DNA of 19,544 nucleotides from Flavobacteriales bacterium UBA1112 (GCA_002313415.1 DCBH01000074.1:12335-31878); one strand, 5' to 3'. Shown: positions 7,882 through 15,743, counted from the first letter of the stretch. The notes: a model not told the origin generated them from the letters alone. A program made the numbers and translations.

Positions 7882-10704
7882 TTATTTGCTTAAGTACAAA
7901 TTCCGCTCACTGTAAACCTTTCTGAAAAAAGAATCTCGAAGGTTCGGAATGAAACGAATGGCCTCGCCAGTCGACTTCATTTCGGGACCCAATTCCTTCT
8001 TCACATTTGGAAACTTGGAGTAGCTGAACACAGGAATCTTTACCGCGTAACCATCCATGTGTGGATTGTGAGGGAGATCCTTCAACTTGGCCGCACCGAG
8101 CATCACCTTGGCCGCATGATTGACGTAAGGCTCTCCATAGCTCTTCGCGATGAATGGAACGGTCCTTGAGGCGCGAGGGTTGGCTTCGATGATGTATACC
8201 GTATCATCTTTCACGGCAAACTGAATGTTGATCAATCCCACGGTCCTCAGCGCCAATGCAATCCGCTTGGTATAATCCTCGATTTGTTGAAGGACCAAGT
8301 CGCCCAGATTGTATGGAGGCAACACGGCATAGCTGTCACCGGAGTGGATTCCAGCCGGCTCTATGTGTTGCATGATGCCCACAATTCTGACCTCATCACC
8401 GTCACAGATGGCGTCGGCCTCGCACTCTATGGCACCGTCCAAGAAGTGGTCGAGCAAGATTTTGTTTTCAGGCATATCTCGAAGAATGTCAACCACGTGG
8501 TGCTCGAGATCTTGTTCATTGATGACAATCTTCATCCGCTGACCTCCCAGGACGTAGGAAGGACGAACCAGCAGCGGGAATCCGAGTTCACGACTAAGTT
8601 CCACTGCCTGGTCTGCGCTTTCCACCACCCCAAACTTGGGATAAGGAATGCCTTCGTCCTTGAGCAAGGTCGAGAAGCTGCCTCGATCTTCAGCCAAATC
8701 AAGTGCTTCATAGGAGGTCCCCATGATCTTGATGCCGTAACGCTCCAACTTTTCGGCAAGTTTAAGCGCGGTTTGACCTCCGAGCTGGACGATGACCCCT
8801 TCCGGCTTTTCGTGCAAAATGATGTCGTAAATGTGCTCCCAGAACACGGGCTCGAAATAGAGTTTGTCTGCTGTATCAAAATCCGTCGACACGGTCTCTG
8901 GATTGCAGTTGATCATGATGGTCTCATAGCCGCATTCTTTGGCGGCGAGAACGCCATGAACGCAACAGTAATCAAATTCAATGCCTTGCCCAATGCGGTT
9001 GGGACCGCTACCCAAAACGACGATTTTCTTTTTCTCCGTGACCACACTTTCGTTGGCATCCTCCTCAAATGTGCTGTAGTAATATGGAGTCAGCGCTGGA
9101 AATTCTGCAGCACACGTATCAACGAGCTTATAAACCCGAGTGATTCCCTCAGCGTGACGGCGCGTGTGCACCTCAGACTCTAGGCAATTCAAGATGTGTG
9201 CAATCTGTCGATCGGCATACCCCTTCTTCTTCGCCTCGCGAAGCACATCAGTGGGCAAATCTTGTACGGTATGCTTGGCCAACTCTTTTTCAAACAACAC
9301 GAGTTCTTCAATCTGGCGCAAGAACCATGGATCAATTTTCGTGGCCTCGAAAATGCTCCGAAACGGGATGCCCAATTTGAACGCGTCGTAAACATGAAAC
9401 AACCTGTTCCAACTGGCACGACGAAGACTTTGCATGATGGCATCTTGTTCGCGCATCTCACGTCCGTCAGCGCCTAACCCATTTCGTTTCAGCTCCAGTG
9501 ACTGACAGGCTTTTTGAAGTGCCTCTTGAAAAGATCGACCTATGGCCATCACCTCACCCACGGCTTTCATTTGCAATCCGAGCTCGCGGTCACATCCGGG
9601 AAACTTGTCGAAATTCCAGCGTGGGATTTTCACCACCACGTAGTCGAGGGTAGGCTCGAACATGGCTGACGTATTGCCCGTGATTTGGTTTTTGAGCTCG
9701 TCGAGGTGATATCCAATGGCCAATTTGGCCGCCACCTTGGCGATGGGGTATCCCGTGGCTTTGGACGCCAATGCCGAAGAACGAGATACTCGAGGATTGA
9801 TCTCAATCGCGATAATGTCCTCGTTCTCATCAGGTGATACTGCGAATTGGACATTGCATCCTCCAGCAAAATCTCCGATGCTGCGCATCATTTTAATGGC
9901 CATGTCGCGCATCCTCTGGAACGTCGAATCGCTCAGCGTCATGGCTGGCGCAACCGTGATGCTGTCACCTGTATGAATGCCCATTGGATCAAAGTTTTCA
10001 ATGGAGCAAACAATGGTCACGTTGTCATTTGAGTCGCGAAGAAGCTCAAGCTCAAATTCCTTCCAACCCAACAAAGCCTTGTCAATCATCACCTCATGGA
10101 TGGGACTCAAATGGAGGCCGCGTTGCAACTTGTCCTCGAACGCATCCTTGTCATACACCACTGCTGCTCCTGCTCCTCCCAGGGTGTAGGATGCACGAAT
10201 GCACAACGGATAACCAAATTGCTGGGCAACTTCTTTTCCTTCTAAAAAGCTTTTGGCCGTCGATTGAGGCGCCATCGGCACGTCAATCTCGCTCATCAAA
10301 TTCCGGAAAGCCTCCCGATTTTCAGTGATGTCGATGGCCTTGGTATCCACGCCAATCATGCGCACCTGGTGCTCTTCCCAAATGCCCATTTCTTCGCACT
10401 GAATCGCGAGGTTTAGTCCGGTCTGCCCCCCCATCGTAGGCAACACCGCATCGATGTTGGGGTGCTTTTCTAGGATGGAGATGATGGATTCCGGCTCAAG
10501 AGGCTCGAGGTATACATTGTCTGCAATGACTGGGTCAGTCATGATGGTCGCAGGGTTGGAATTGATGAGGGTAACTTCAATTCCTTCCTCTTGAAGGCTT
10601 CTGGATGCCTGGCTTCCAGAATAGTCGAATTCACAAGCTTGGCCAATGACAATGGGTCCACTTCCGATGATGAGGACCGACTTGATGCTGCTGTCTTTGG
10701 GCAT
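7882..10704 (-). CDS. carB: Carbamoyl-phosphate synthase large subunit, short form
   Basis: CarB makes carbamoyl phosphate from bicarbonate, two ATP and ammonia delivered by CarA, feeding arginine and pyrimidine synthesis. The 940 residues show the expected internal duplication: first half IIGSGPIVIGQACEFDYSG, MGGQTGLNLA, ASYTLGGAGAAVV and EINPRVSRSSALASKATGYP; second half VLGSGPNRIGQGIEFDYCC, LGGQTALKLAEKL, PSYVLGGQRM and EANPRASRTVPFIAK. It ends at FFRKVYSERNLYLSK, about where the MGS-like allosteric domain begins in the roughly 1073-residue E. coli enzyme, so that domain is absent. CarB of about 950 residues is, as I recall, normal in Flavobacteriia, so this is probably not a truncation. 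No carA is in the window. The ATG at 10704 follows a run of nine A residues, without a Shine-Dalgarno sequence. It leads the minus-strand run with DUF4834, YfhO and GNAT-like genes. Confidence 0.97.
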   Translation of the reverse strand: MPKDSSIKSVLIIGSGPIVIGQACEFDYSGSQASRSLQEEGIEVTLINSNPATIMTDPVIADNVYLEPLEPESIISILEKHPNIDAVLPTMGGQTGLNLAIQCEEMGIWEEHQVRMIGVDTKAIDITENREAFRNLMSEIDVPMAPQSTAKSFLEGKEVAQQFGYPLCIRASYTLGGAGAAVVYDKDAFEDKLQRGLHLSPIHEVMIDKALLGWKEFELELLRDSNDNVTIVCSIENFDPMGIHTGDSITVAPAMTLSDSTFQRMRDMAIKMMRSIGDFAGGCNVQFAVSPDENEDIIAIEINPRVSRSSALASKATGYPIAKVAAKLAIGYHLDELKNQITGNTSAMFEPTLDYVVVKIPRWNFDKFPGCDRELGLQMKAVGEVMAIGRSFQEALQKACQSLELKRNGLGADGREMREQDAIMQSLRRASWNRLFHVYDAFKLGIPFRSIFEATKIDPWFLRQIEELVLFEKELAKHTVQDLPTDVLREAKKKGYADRQIAHILNCLESEVHTRRHAEGITRVYKLVDTCAAEFPALTPYYYSTFEEDANESVVTEKKKIVVLGSGPNRIGQGIEFDYCCVHGVLAAKECGYETIMINCNPETVSTDFDTADKLYFEPVFWEHIYDIILHEKPEGVIVQLGGQTALKLAEKLERYGIKIMGTSYEALDLAEDRGSFSTLLKDEGIPYPKFGVVESADQAVELSRELGFPLLVRPSYVLGGQRMKIVINEQDLEHHVVDILRDMPENKILLDHFLDGAIECEADAICDGDEVRIVGIMQHIEPAGIHSGDSYAVLPPYNLGDLVLQQIEDYTKRIALALRTVGLINIQFAVKDDTVYIIEANPRASRTVPFIAKSYGEPYVNHAAKVMLGAAKLKDLPHNPHMDGYAVKIPVFSYSKFPNVKKELGPEMKSTGEAIRFIPNLRDSFFRKVYSERNLYLSK

Positions 10705-10788
10705 TTTTTTTTTATCCGAGCGTCTTCATCTGAAACAGATTCGAACATTCGGGCAAGAACAAAGCGACCTGACGTTGTGTGCCGTCGG

Positions 10789-10796
10789 CAAAATTA
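10789..10796 (-). promoter_or_regulatory. Candidate -7 promoter element for carB
   Basis: On the minus strand TAATTTTG matches TAnnTTTG about 85 bases before the carB ATG. The nearest TTG triplets lie 15 and 23 bases upstream, not at the preferred spacing of about 19, so the support is weak. Confidence 0.3.
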
Positions 10797-10873
10797 CAGG
10801 AAGGCATGGGGCAACTCCGCAACTTTCCACCTCGTCGTTTTCCACAAGAAACCCACGATGCGACCTTCGCGCC

Positions 10874-11752
10874 GTGACCGAACCATCTGCAATCTCTCAA
10901 GGCACCTCTTTTTTTTCCCAAGGTTGGACATGGCGCGGAAAATTGTTTCTCGCCGAGAACCCAACGCGGATCGTTATAGCTTTTCATGGATTTGGGCGCT
11001 CCATGGAGGAAATGGGGAACCATTTGCCCCTCTACCCCTCAAACACATCTATGCTTTCCATAGGACTCTCACATCACAATGGCAGCCTTGTTCCAGATCA
11101 TTCTAACTCATTCCCAGTCCTCGAACCAGGTGTATTCCATCAGGCTATCGAAGGTTGGCTCGCAGAACTTGGTTTTTCACAAATCCCGAAGCATCTGCTT
11201 GGTTACTCTTTGGGTGGAAGAATCGCATTGACGTTGTTTGAGCGTTTCCCTTTGGCATATCATGGCATGATTCTTTTGGCTCCGGATGGTTTTAAGAAAA
11301 CGATGCTTTATCGTTTCGCCGCAGAGACCGCACTAGGCCGAGCCTGCTGGGCATTTCTGGACCGCCATGGTGAGGCGACGCAACGTCTGATTCGCGGGCT
11401 CCACCGCTTCAAAATCATCCCCACTCATCTCAAACGTTTTGCACTTCAGCATACAAAGGACCATGCCATGAGACAGCTTGTGATTCAAACATGGGAAACA
11501 CATCGCCTGTTTTGGCCAAGCCGAACTGGAACCGAGCGGGCTTGGTGCAAACTCCCTGAACGCGGGGTGCACGTGATTGCAGTATTTGGTTCACGAGACA
11601 CCATCGTCCCATGGGCTTGGTCAAAGCCATGGCAACGCATGAGCAGCAGCCATGTTCACTTCCTCACCATCCAATCTGGCCACATCATGCATCACCCCGA
11701 CACCGTCGAGGAACTTGGCAACGTTATCTTCAAGGCCTCCAATGAGACCTAG
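10874..11752 (+). CDS. Alpha/beta hydrolase fold protein (start uncertain)
   Basis: The frame is open well upstream into carB, but the last in-frame ATG (10685) lies inside carB, so a non-ATG start is needed. GTG 10874 gives 292 residues and is my choice; TTG at 10775 or 10943 are alternatives. Numbered from the GTG, the fold shows the oxyanion-hole motif HGFG (38-41), the nucleophile elbow GYSLGG (Ser112), an acid in FGSRDTIVP (Asp242) and His270 in SGHIMHHPD, a complete catalytic triad. There is no signal peptide. The substrate is unknown; the family includes esterases, thioesterases and lipases. The 3' end overlaps the GGGP synthase ATG by 11 bp, so the two are almost certainly an operon, and a role in lipid metabolism is an inference from that pairing. 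A run of eight T residues lies about twelve codons after the GTG. Confidence 0.8.
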   Translation: MTEPSAISQGTSFFSQGWTWRGKLFLAENPTRIVIAFHGFGRSMEEMGNHLPLYPSNTSMLSIGLSHHNGSLVPDHSNSFPVLEPGVFHQAIEGWLAELGFSQIPKHLLGYSLGGRIALTLFERFPLAYHGMILLAPDGFKKTMLYRFAAETALGRACWAFLDRHGEATQRLIRGLHRFKIIPTHLKRFALQHTKDHAMRQLVIQTWETHRLFWPSRTGTERAWCKLPERGVHVIAVFGSRDTIVPWAWSKPWQRMSSSHVHFLTIQSGHIMHHPDTVEELGNVIFKASNET

Positions 11753-12491
11753 AAAACAATTCAACTGGCTTGAAACACTCACCGCTGATGCCAAGCACGA
11801 TCGACAACGCCTGGCCGTCTTGGTGGACCCCCAAGACGCTCCTTCAGGAAAGGCCTGGCGCCAACTGCTCAAACTCATTGAATCAAGCGAAGCCACCGAC
11901 GTTTTTGTGGGCGGGAGCCTGGTGACGGAAAACAGCACAAAGAGGGTGGTCGATGAATTGAAGCGCTCGGTATCTCAACCTGTCGTGCTGTTTCCAGGCG
12001 CTCCGAATCAAATTTCAGAACGCGCCGATGCCTTGCTTTTTTTGAGCTTAATCTCAGGTCGAAATCCAGACTTGCTCATCGGCAGACATGTGGAAACCGC
12101 GACCCACATCGCTCGTCTTGACCTCGAGACCGTACCCACTGGCTACATGCTGATTGGCGACCCGCCTCTCACAGCCGCTGCATACATGTCGCACAGTCTT
12201 CCAATCCCCACAAACAAGCCTGAACTCGCAGTTGCGACAGCACTTGCAGGAGTGATGTTGGGACTTCGTTGCTTGTATCTCGACGCCGGAAGCGGGGCTG
12301 GCAAACCCATTCCCGCAAGCACCATTCGCGCTGTCCGCGACGCCGTGGATGTCCCCTTGATTGTAGGAGGCGGACTTACATGCCAGACAGAGCTCGACAC
12401 GGCATGGGCCTCAGGGGCCACATGCGCGGTCATTGGTTCAGCTGTGGAACAAGAACCTACCCTTCTCGACAACCTGCGGCGGGCCGATTAA
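11742..12491 (+). CDS. Geranylgeranylglyceryl-phosphate synthase family protein (PcrB/GGGPS-like)
   Basis: This encodes 249 residues from ATG 11742, whose first bases overlap the hydrolase stop (TAG 11750-11752). It is a TIM-barrel prenyltransferase. Visible motifs are VLVDPQD (27-32), VFVGGSL (54-60), VLFPGAPNQIS (82-92), LLFLSLISGRNPDLLIG (98-114), PTGYMLIGD (132-140), LYLDAGSGAGKPI (178-190) and PLIVGGGLT (205-213). These match GGGPS/PcrB enzymes, which join a polyprenyl diphosphate to sn-glycerol-1-phosphate, the first step toward ether lipids in archaea. Bacteroidota carry homologues, and at least one flavobacterial enzyme is known to make geranylgeranylglyceryl phosphate; the downstream fate in bacteria is unclear. 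The family is confident, the prenyl chain length is not known. The TAA stop shares a TTAA palindrome with the stop of the convergent receptor gene. Confidence 0.92.
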   Translation: MRPRKQFNWLETLTADAKHDRQRLAVLVDPQDAPSGKAWRQLLKLIESSEATDVFVGGSLVTENSTKRVVDELKRSVSQPVVLFPGAPNQISERADALLFLSLISGRNPDLLIGRHVETATHIARLDLETVPTGYMLIGDPPLTAAAYMSHSLPIPTNKPELAVATALAGVMLGLRCLYLDAGSGAGKPIPASTIRAVRDAVDVPLIVGGGLTCQTELDTAWASGATCAVIGSAVEQEPTLLDNLRRAD

Positions 12492-14773
12492 AACTCCACA
12501 GCCATGGTCACAAATCCATGACGACCGGCCTGTGGATACACGTAATTTTCTGTCACTGTGGACTCCTCTCCTCCAAAGCGATAGCTGTAGGTCCAACCTG
12601 TGGCGCTGTACATCGCATCGAGCAAATTGTTGCCGAATACGGACAGGGTGAGATTTTGTCCTGTGGCGAGGCTTCTCTCGACGCGCACAACCGCATCCAA
12701 CGTGGTGTAGGCATCGAGGGAACGGTTGTCGTTGGTGGTGTTGTCAAGAAATTGCTGTCCAACGTGCTTGCCTATTAAACTGAAGGACAAACCTGCGAAA
12801 GCACCATCCTCTGGAGCCTCAAATGTCAACATCCCCATCGCAACAGCATTGGGAGACAATGCGATGTCCGTGTCTTCATGCACGATTCGATTCTCGTATT
12901 CGAAGTCATCGCTGTAGTCATACACAGTTTCTTCAAATTCGGCAATCTTGTTTTGAGAAAAGGTCGCGTTGGCGTCGAAGCGAAATGCAGGAGTAAGCTG
13001 AACTCCTGCTTCCAACTCAACTCCCCTGCGGTAACTGTCTTTCACATTCACACGGACCACATTGCCCACATCATTCAATTGGCCGGTGGCCACGAGCTGG
13101 TCGGTATACTGCATGTTGTAAAGCGTGGCACCAAAGGCCCAGCCATCCCCTCGTTTTTTGGCCCCTGCTTCAAAATCCAACAAACGCTCTGGCTTCAACG
13201 GCGTATCCTGCGGAGAGTCCAGATAATCTGACCGCGCAGGCTCCCGGTGGGCAACGGCGAATGAAAGGAATCCCTGCAGCGTTTCTGATGGAGTCCAAGT
13301 GACGCCCCCCTTCGGGTTGAAGAATGTCAAGTCATCTCTGATGTCGATTTCGCTGTAGTCGTTGTCGCGGCCTGTGGTTTCATACAGAACTTGTCGCATT
13401 TGCGCTTCCGCGTGCCACCGAATTTTTGAAATGTGACCCGACCACTTTCCGAACGCACTCATGTCTGTCTTCTCACCCAAGGAACGATAATATTCGTCCC
13501 CCGGCTCCGCGCCTGAGGCGAAGTCCATCCATATGAGCTCACCGAAGTGATCGCCCGAATAAAACGACCGCGAAACACCATAAACTTGGGAGATGGAGCC
13601 CGACGTTTGGCTCACTGTCCAAGAAGTACCAGTCAAAATGTTGTCCAACCAACGGCGACGTACCAAATCCGTGGTCAATGTTGTGTCATCGCCCAAAACA
13701 AGCGGAGAAAGTCCGTAGTTTGACAACTCATCCCCTCGTCGGAACTGCTCGTAATAACCCGCACCCAAGGTTGCATAGAAAACACCGCCCAAGGACCAAT
13801 TCCCGAAAGATTGATCGAGGTGAACCTGATAGTGATTCTGACTGTAATTGTCGACCTCATTCTCGTATCGGTAATAATTGTGCCGGGCACGACGATCGAG
13901 AAGATCATTGATACGCACGGTGTCTGCGCCGTAATTGTATTCGTAGGAGCCCTCTGCCCAATTCAGAATATCTTCATCTGTGGACTCTGAATCAACCGCA
14001 ATCTTGGGAACTCCATACCAAGCCTGAAATGTGCGCTCATGACCCAACATGGACGTAAATGACAAACGGCCTGAATTCCAACGCTTGGCGACACGACCGT
14101 ACAACGAACTTAAATTGCTCGTGGCGCGATCCACCCATCCATCGGATGCAATGCGTGAGGCCCGACCCTCAAAAGACCATCCATCTTGAAGCATCCCCGT
14201 ATTCCATGCCAGTGTCCTTCGCAGTGTCCCAAATGAGCCGCCACCAAGAACAGCGCGAATGCCCGGATTGGCCAGTGTTCCCAAAGTATTTACGGACACT
14301 GTTGCACCGAATGCGGCGGGACCATTGGTGCTTGTACCCACTCCCCGTTGAATCTGCAAACCAGTCATGCTGCTTCCCAAGTCGGGCAAATCAACCCAAT
14401 ACACTCCCTGCGATTCCGCATCGTTCAACGGCACTCCATTGATGGTGACATTGATTCGGCTTTGGTCAACCCCTCTGATTCGAAGGGAGGTGTAGCCAAT
14501 GCCATGACCGGCATCAGAAGAAACTACGGCCGACGGGGTCAAACGCAACAAAAAAGGAACATCTTGAGCGGCGTCTTGACTTTGGATGTCTTCGGCCTGA
14601 AAGTTGGTCACTGCAAAAGGGTCCTGATCGCCTGCCTGTACGGCGGATACCGTTGCTGTGGCCACTTCAAGGGTGTCAACGTCAAGTTGTGCCTGAAAAG
14701 CAGGAGTCAAGAAAGAAAGTGCGAGGGTCAACATCCCAGTCGCGCCCGTCGAAAAGAGAGTGGATTGTGTCAT
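12488..14773 (-). CDS. TonB-dependent receptor under TPP riboswitch, probable thiamine-compound importer
   Basis: This encodes 761 residues from ATG 14773; an upstream TTG (14809) is rejected because the ATG opens a clean signal peptide (cleavage near AFQA-QL, residue 28). No carboxypeptidase-like domain precedes the plug. The plug (about 50-165) contains SLRIRGVDQSRINVTINGVP, then LNDAESQGVYWVDLPDLGSS and GVGTSTNGPAAFGATVSV. The rest is a barrel with many aromatic and Asp/Asn residues, ending in the classical terminal Phe (FVTMAVEF). The gene is preceded by a TPP riboswitch, and Bacteroidota are known to place such elements before outer-membrane receptors for thiamine. The inferred substrate is therefore thiamine, a phosphate ester or a precursor. 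No inner-membrane transporter (PnuT-type), thiamine kinase or biosynthesis gene lies in the window, so the import route must be completed elsewhere. Confidence 0.93.
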   Translation of the reverse strand: MTQSTLFSTGATGMLTLALSFLTPAFQAQLDVDTLEVATATVSAVQAGDQDPFAVTNFQAEDIQSQDAAQDVPFLLRLTPSAVVSSDAGHGIGYTSLRIRGVDQSRINVTINGVPLNDAESQGVYWVDLPDLGSSMTGLQIQRGVGTSTNGPAAFGATVSVNTLGTLANPGIRAVLGGGSFGTLRRTLAWNTGMLQDGWSFEGRASRIASDGWVDRATSNLSSLYGRVAKRWNSGRLSFTSMLGHERTFQAWYGVPKIAVDSESTDEDILNWAEGSYEYNYGADTVRINDLLDRRARHNYYRYENEVDNYSQNHYQVHLDQSFGNWSLGGVFYATLGAGYYEQFRRGDELSNYGLSPLVLGDDTTLTTDLVRRRWLDNILTGTSWTVSQTSGSISQVYGVSRSFYSGDHFGELIWMDFASGAEPGDEYYRSLGEKTDMSAFGKWSGHISKIRWHAEAQMRQVLYETTGRDNDYSEIDIRDDLTFFNPKGGVTWTPSETLQGFLSFAVAHREPARSDYLDSPQDTPLKPERLLDFEAGAKKRGDGWAFGATLYNMQYTDQLVATGQLNDVGNVVRVNVKDSYRRGVELEAGVQLTPAFRFDANATFSQNKIAEFEETVYDYSDDFEYENRIVHEDTDIALSPNAVAMGMLTFEAPEDGAFAGLSFSLIGKHVGQQFLDNTTNDNRSLDAYTTLDAVVRVERSLATGQNLTLSVFGNNLLDAMYSATGWTYSYRFGGEESTVTENYVYPQAGRHGFVTMAVEF

Positions 14774-14825
14774 CGTTATTTGAATTATACGTGACACAGG
14801 AGGCACCAATTTGGCCCCAATTCAA

Positions 14826-14840
14826 CCCACGAGATGTGGG
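14826..14840 (-). promoter_or_regulatory. Hairpin between riboswitch aptamer and receptor start
   Basis: CCCAC-loop of 5-GTGGG forms a perfect 5-bp stem directly 3' of the aptamer and about 53 bases before the ATG at 14773. No U-tract follows, so it is not an intrinsic terminator. It may be part of the expression platform or just a spacer stem. Confidence 0.4.
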
Positions 14841-14842
14841 TA

Positions 14843-14914
14843 TTCGCTCCCTTCCCGGGATGATCCGGGCAGGTTCGAAGGGTATCATCTCAGCCTTTCG
14901 GCACCCCTGCGTCG
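14843..14914 (-). ncRNA. TPP riboswitch (THI element)
   Basis: Read on the minus strand, the segment has the conserved thi-box blocks in the right order: GCAGGGGTGCC, the short GCC-GAAA-GGC stem-loop, GGCTGAGATGATACCC, TTCGAACCTG, then CCCGGATCATCCCGGG and AAGGGAG. A short closing P1 stem can form between CGC at the 5' side and GCG at the 3' side. The CUGAGA block (pyrimidine-sensing J3/2) and the ACCUG...GGAUnAU...AGGGA block (pyrophosphate-sensing arm) are both intact. TPP riboswitches normally lower expression of downstream genes when thiamine pyrophosphate is abundant. Here the next gene is a TonB-dependent receptor starting about 70 bases downstream. The identification is firm from sequence; the regulatory outcome is inferred from the family. 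Confidence 0.97.
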
Positions 14915-14917
14915 GGG

Positions 14918-14946
14918 CAAATGTAGCTTACCTTTCACAATCTCAA
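14918..14946 (-). promoter_or_regulatory. Candidate promoter of the riboswitch-receptor transcript
   Basis: On the minus strand TACATTTG (14925-14918) fits TAnnTTTG exactly and a TTG (14946-14944) lies 18 bases upstream, close to the Bacteroidota -33/-7 arrangement. Transcription would begin near 14911, right at the aptamer's 5' edge, which supports the call. The -33 element is within two bases of the divergent ATG at 14948. Confidence 0.55.
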
Positions 14947-14947
14947 C

Positions 14948-15730
14948 ATGTCTTTGACCTCAGCCACATCTCGAGAACAAAAAGCTGCGATTCACGCCGC
15001 TGGTTCTGCAGCACGCGTTCTTTTGAGTACTCTGCCGAAAAGCGACCAAGATCTGGACATCTCAAAAAAAGCGGATGGGTCACTTGTAAGCAACGCAGAC
15101 CTCGCCTCCCAGCGCGTAATCCAGGATGTTTTAGGGCCTTTAAACATTCCTATCTTGAGTGAAGAGGCTGCGGCACCCCATTACTCCACCCGCAAAGATT
15201 GGACGCGTTTTTGGTTGATAGACCCGCTCGATGGGACAGAGTCGTTTTTAAAAAGCCGCTCAGGTTTTGCCGTGAACATTGCCTTGTGCGACCAAACCGG
15301 ACCCATTTTCGGAGTTGTCGCCGACCCCCTCGCCAACCGGATGTTCATGGGAGGAGTTGAGGTTCCCATTCAAATTGCACCATTGGACGGCTCCACAATT
15401 CGTCAAATCCATCCCTCCGCCATCCAGCGGCCCTACCGAATGGTTACATCGTGGTTGGAAGAGGCCAAGCTGATTGATCTCGTCCCGCCTCACATCGATC
15501 CCAGCGATGTCGTGGCCAGACCAGTCAGCGGCGCATTGAAGTTTTGTCTTTTGGCGACTGGAGATGCCGAAATGCATGCTCGTACAGGATCTTACATGGA
15601 ATGGGATTGTGCCGCCGGAGACGCCATTCTACGAGGCATGAACATCGACGTCCTTGACATGCAAGGCGAACGGATTCGCTACAATTCAGAGCACTTGCGC
15701 GTGACGGGCTTGCGCTGTTCTCGGATTTGA
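14948..15730 (+). CDS. cysQ: Inositol monophosphatase family protein, CysQ-like 3'(2'),5'-bisphosphate nucleotidase
   Basis: This encodes 260 residues from ATG 14948. CysQ removes the 3'-phosphate from PAP (or PAPS), a by-product of sulfate assimilation. Family motifs are visible: DGSLVSNADLAS (Asp51), ILSEEAA (Glu72/73), WLIDPLDGTESFL (Asp92, Asp95, Gly96, Thr97; the Mg-binding core) and MEWDCAAGDAIL (Asp220), the last close to the EWDTAAG block typical of CysQ. The length is normal and no signal peptide is present. No sulfate-assimilation gene is adjacent. The start lies 22 bp from the -7 element of the divergent riboswitch promoter, so its own promoter must overlap riboswitch DNA. Other members of the superfamily (inositol or fructose-1,6-bisphosphate phosphatases) are less likely given the motifs. 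Confidence 0.88.
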   Translation: MSLTSATSREQKAAIHAAGSAARVLLSTLPKSDQDLDISKKADGSLVSNADLASQRVIQDVLGPLNIPILSEEAAAPHYSTRKDWTRFWLIDPLDGTESFLKSRSGFAVNIALCDQTGPIFGVVADPLANRMFMGGVEVPIQIAPLDGSTIRQIHPSAIQRPYRMVTSWLEEAKLIDLVPPHIDPSDVVARPVSGALKFCLLATGDAEMHARTGSYMEWDCAAGDAILRGMNIDVLDMQGERIRYNSEHLRVTGLRCSRI

Positions 15731-15743
15731 TGTGAATTGTCCA

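Noticed and set aside
8284..9183. 299-codon open frame on the plus strand
   Set aside because: It lies wholly antisense to carB, has no recognisable domain, and carB is certain.
10705..10713. A9 tract before the carB ATG as a phase-variation site
   Set aside because: It is upstream of the start codon, so length changes would not shift the frame; A-rich leaders are usual in Bacteroidota.
11652..11741. 30-codon N-terminal extension of the GGGP synthase homologue
   Set aside because: It overlaps conserved C-terminal hydrolase sequence including the catalytic His region; the ATG at 11742 gives the normal family length.
14774..14809. Longer receptor frame starting at TTG 14809
   Set aside because: It adds twelve residues that spoil the signal peptide; the ATG at 14773 is the better start.
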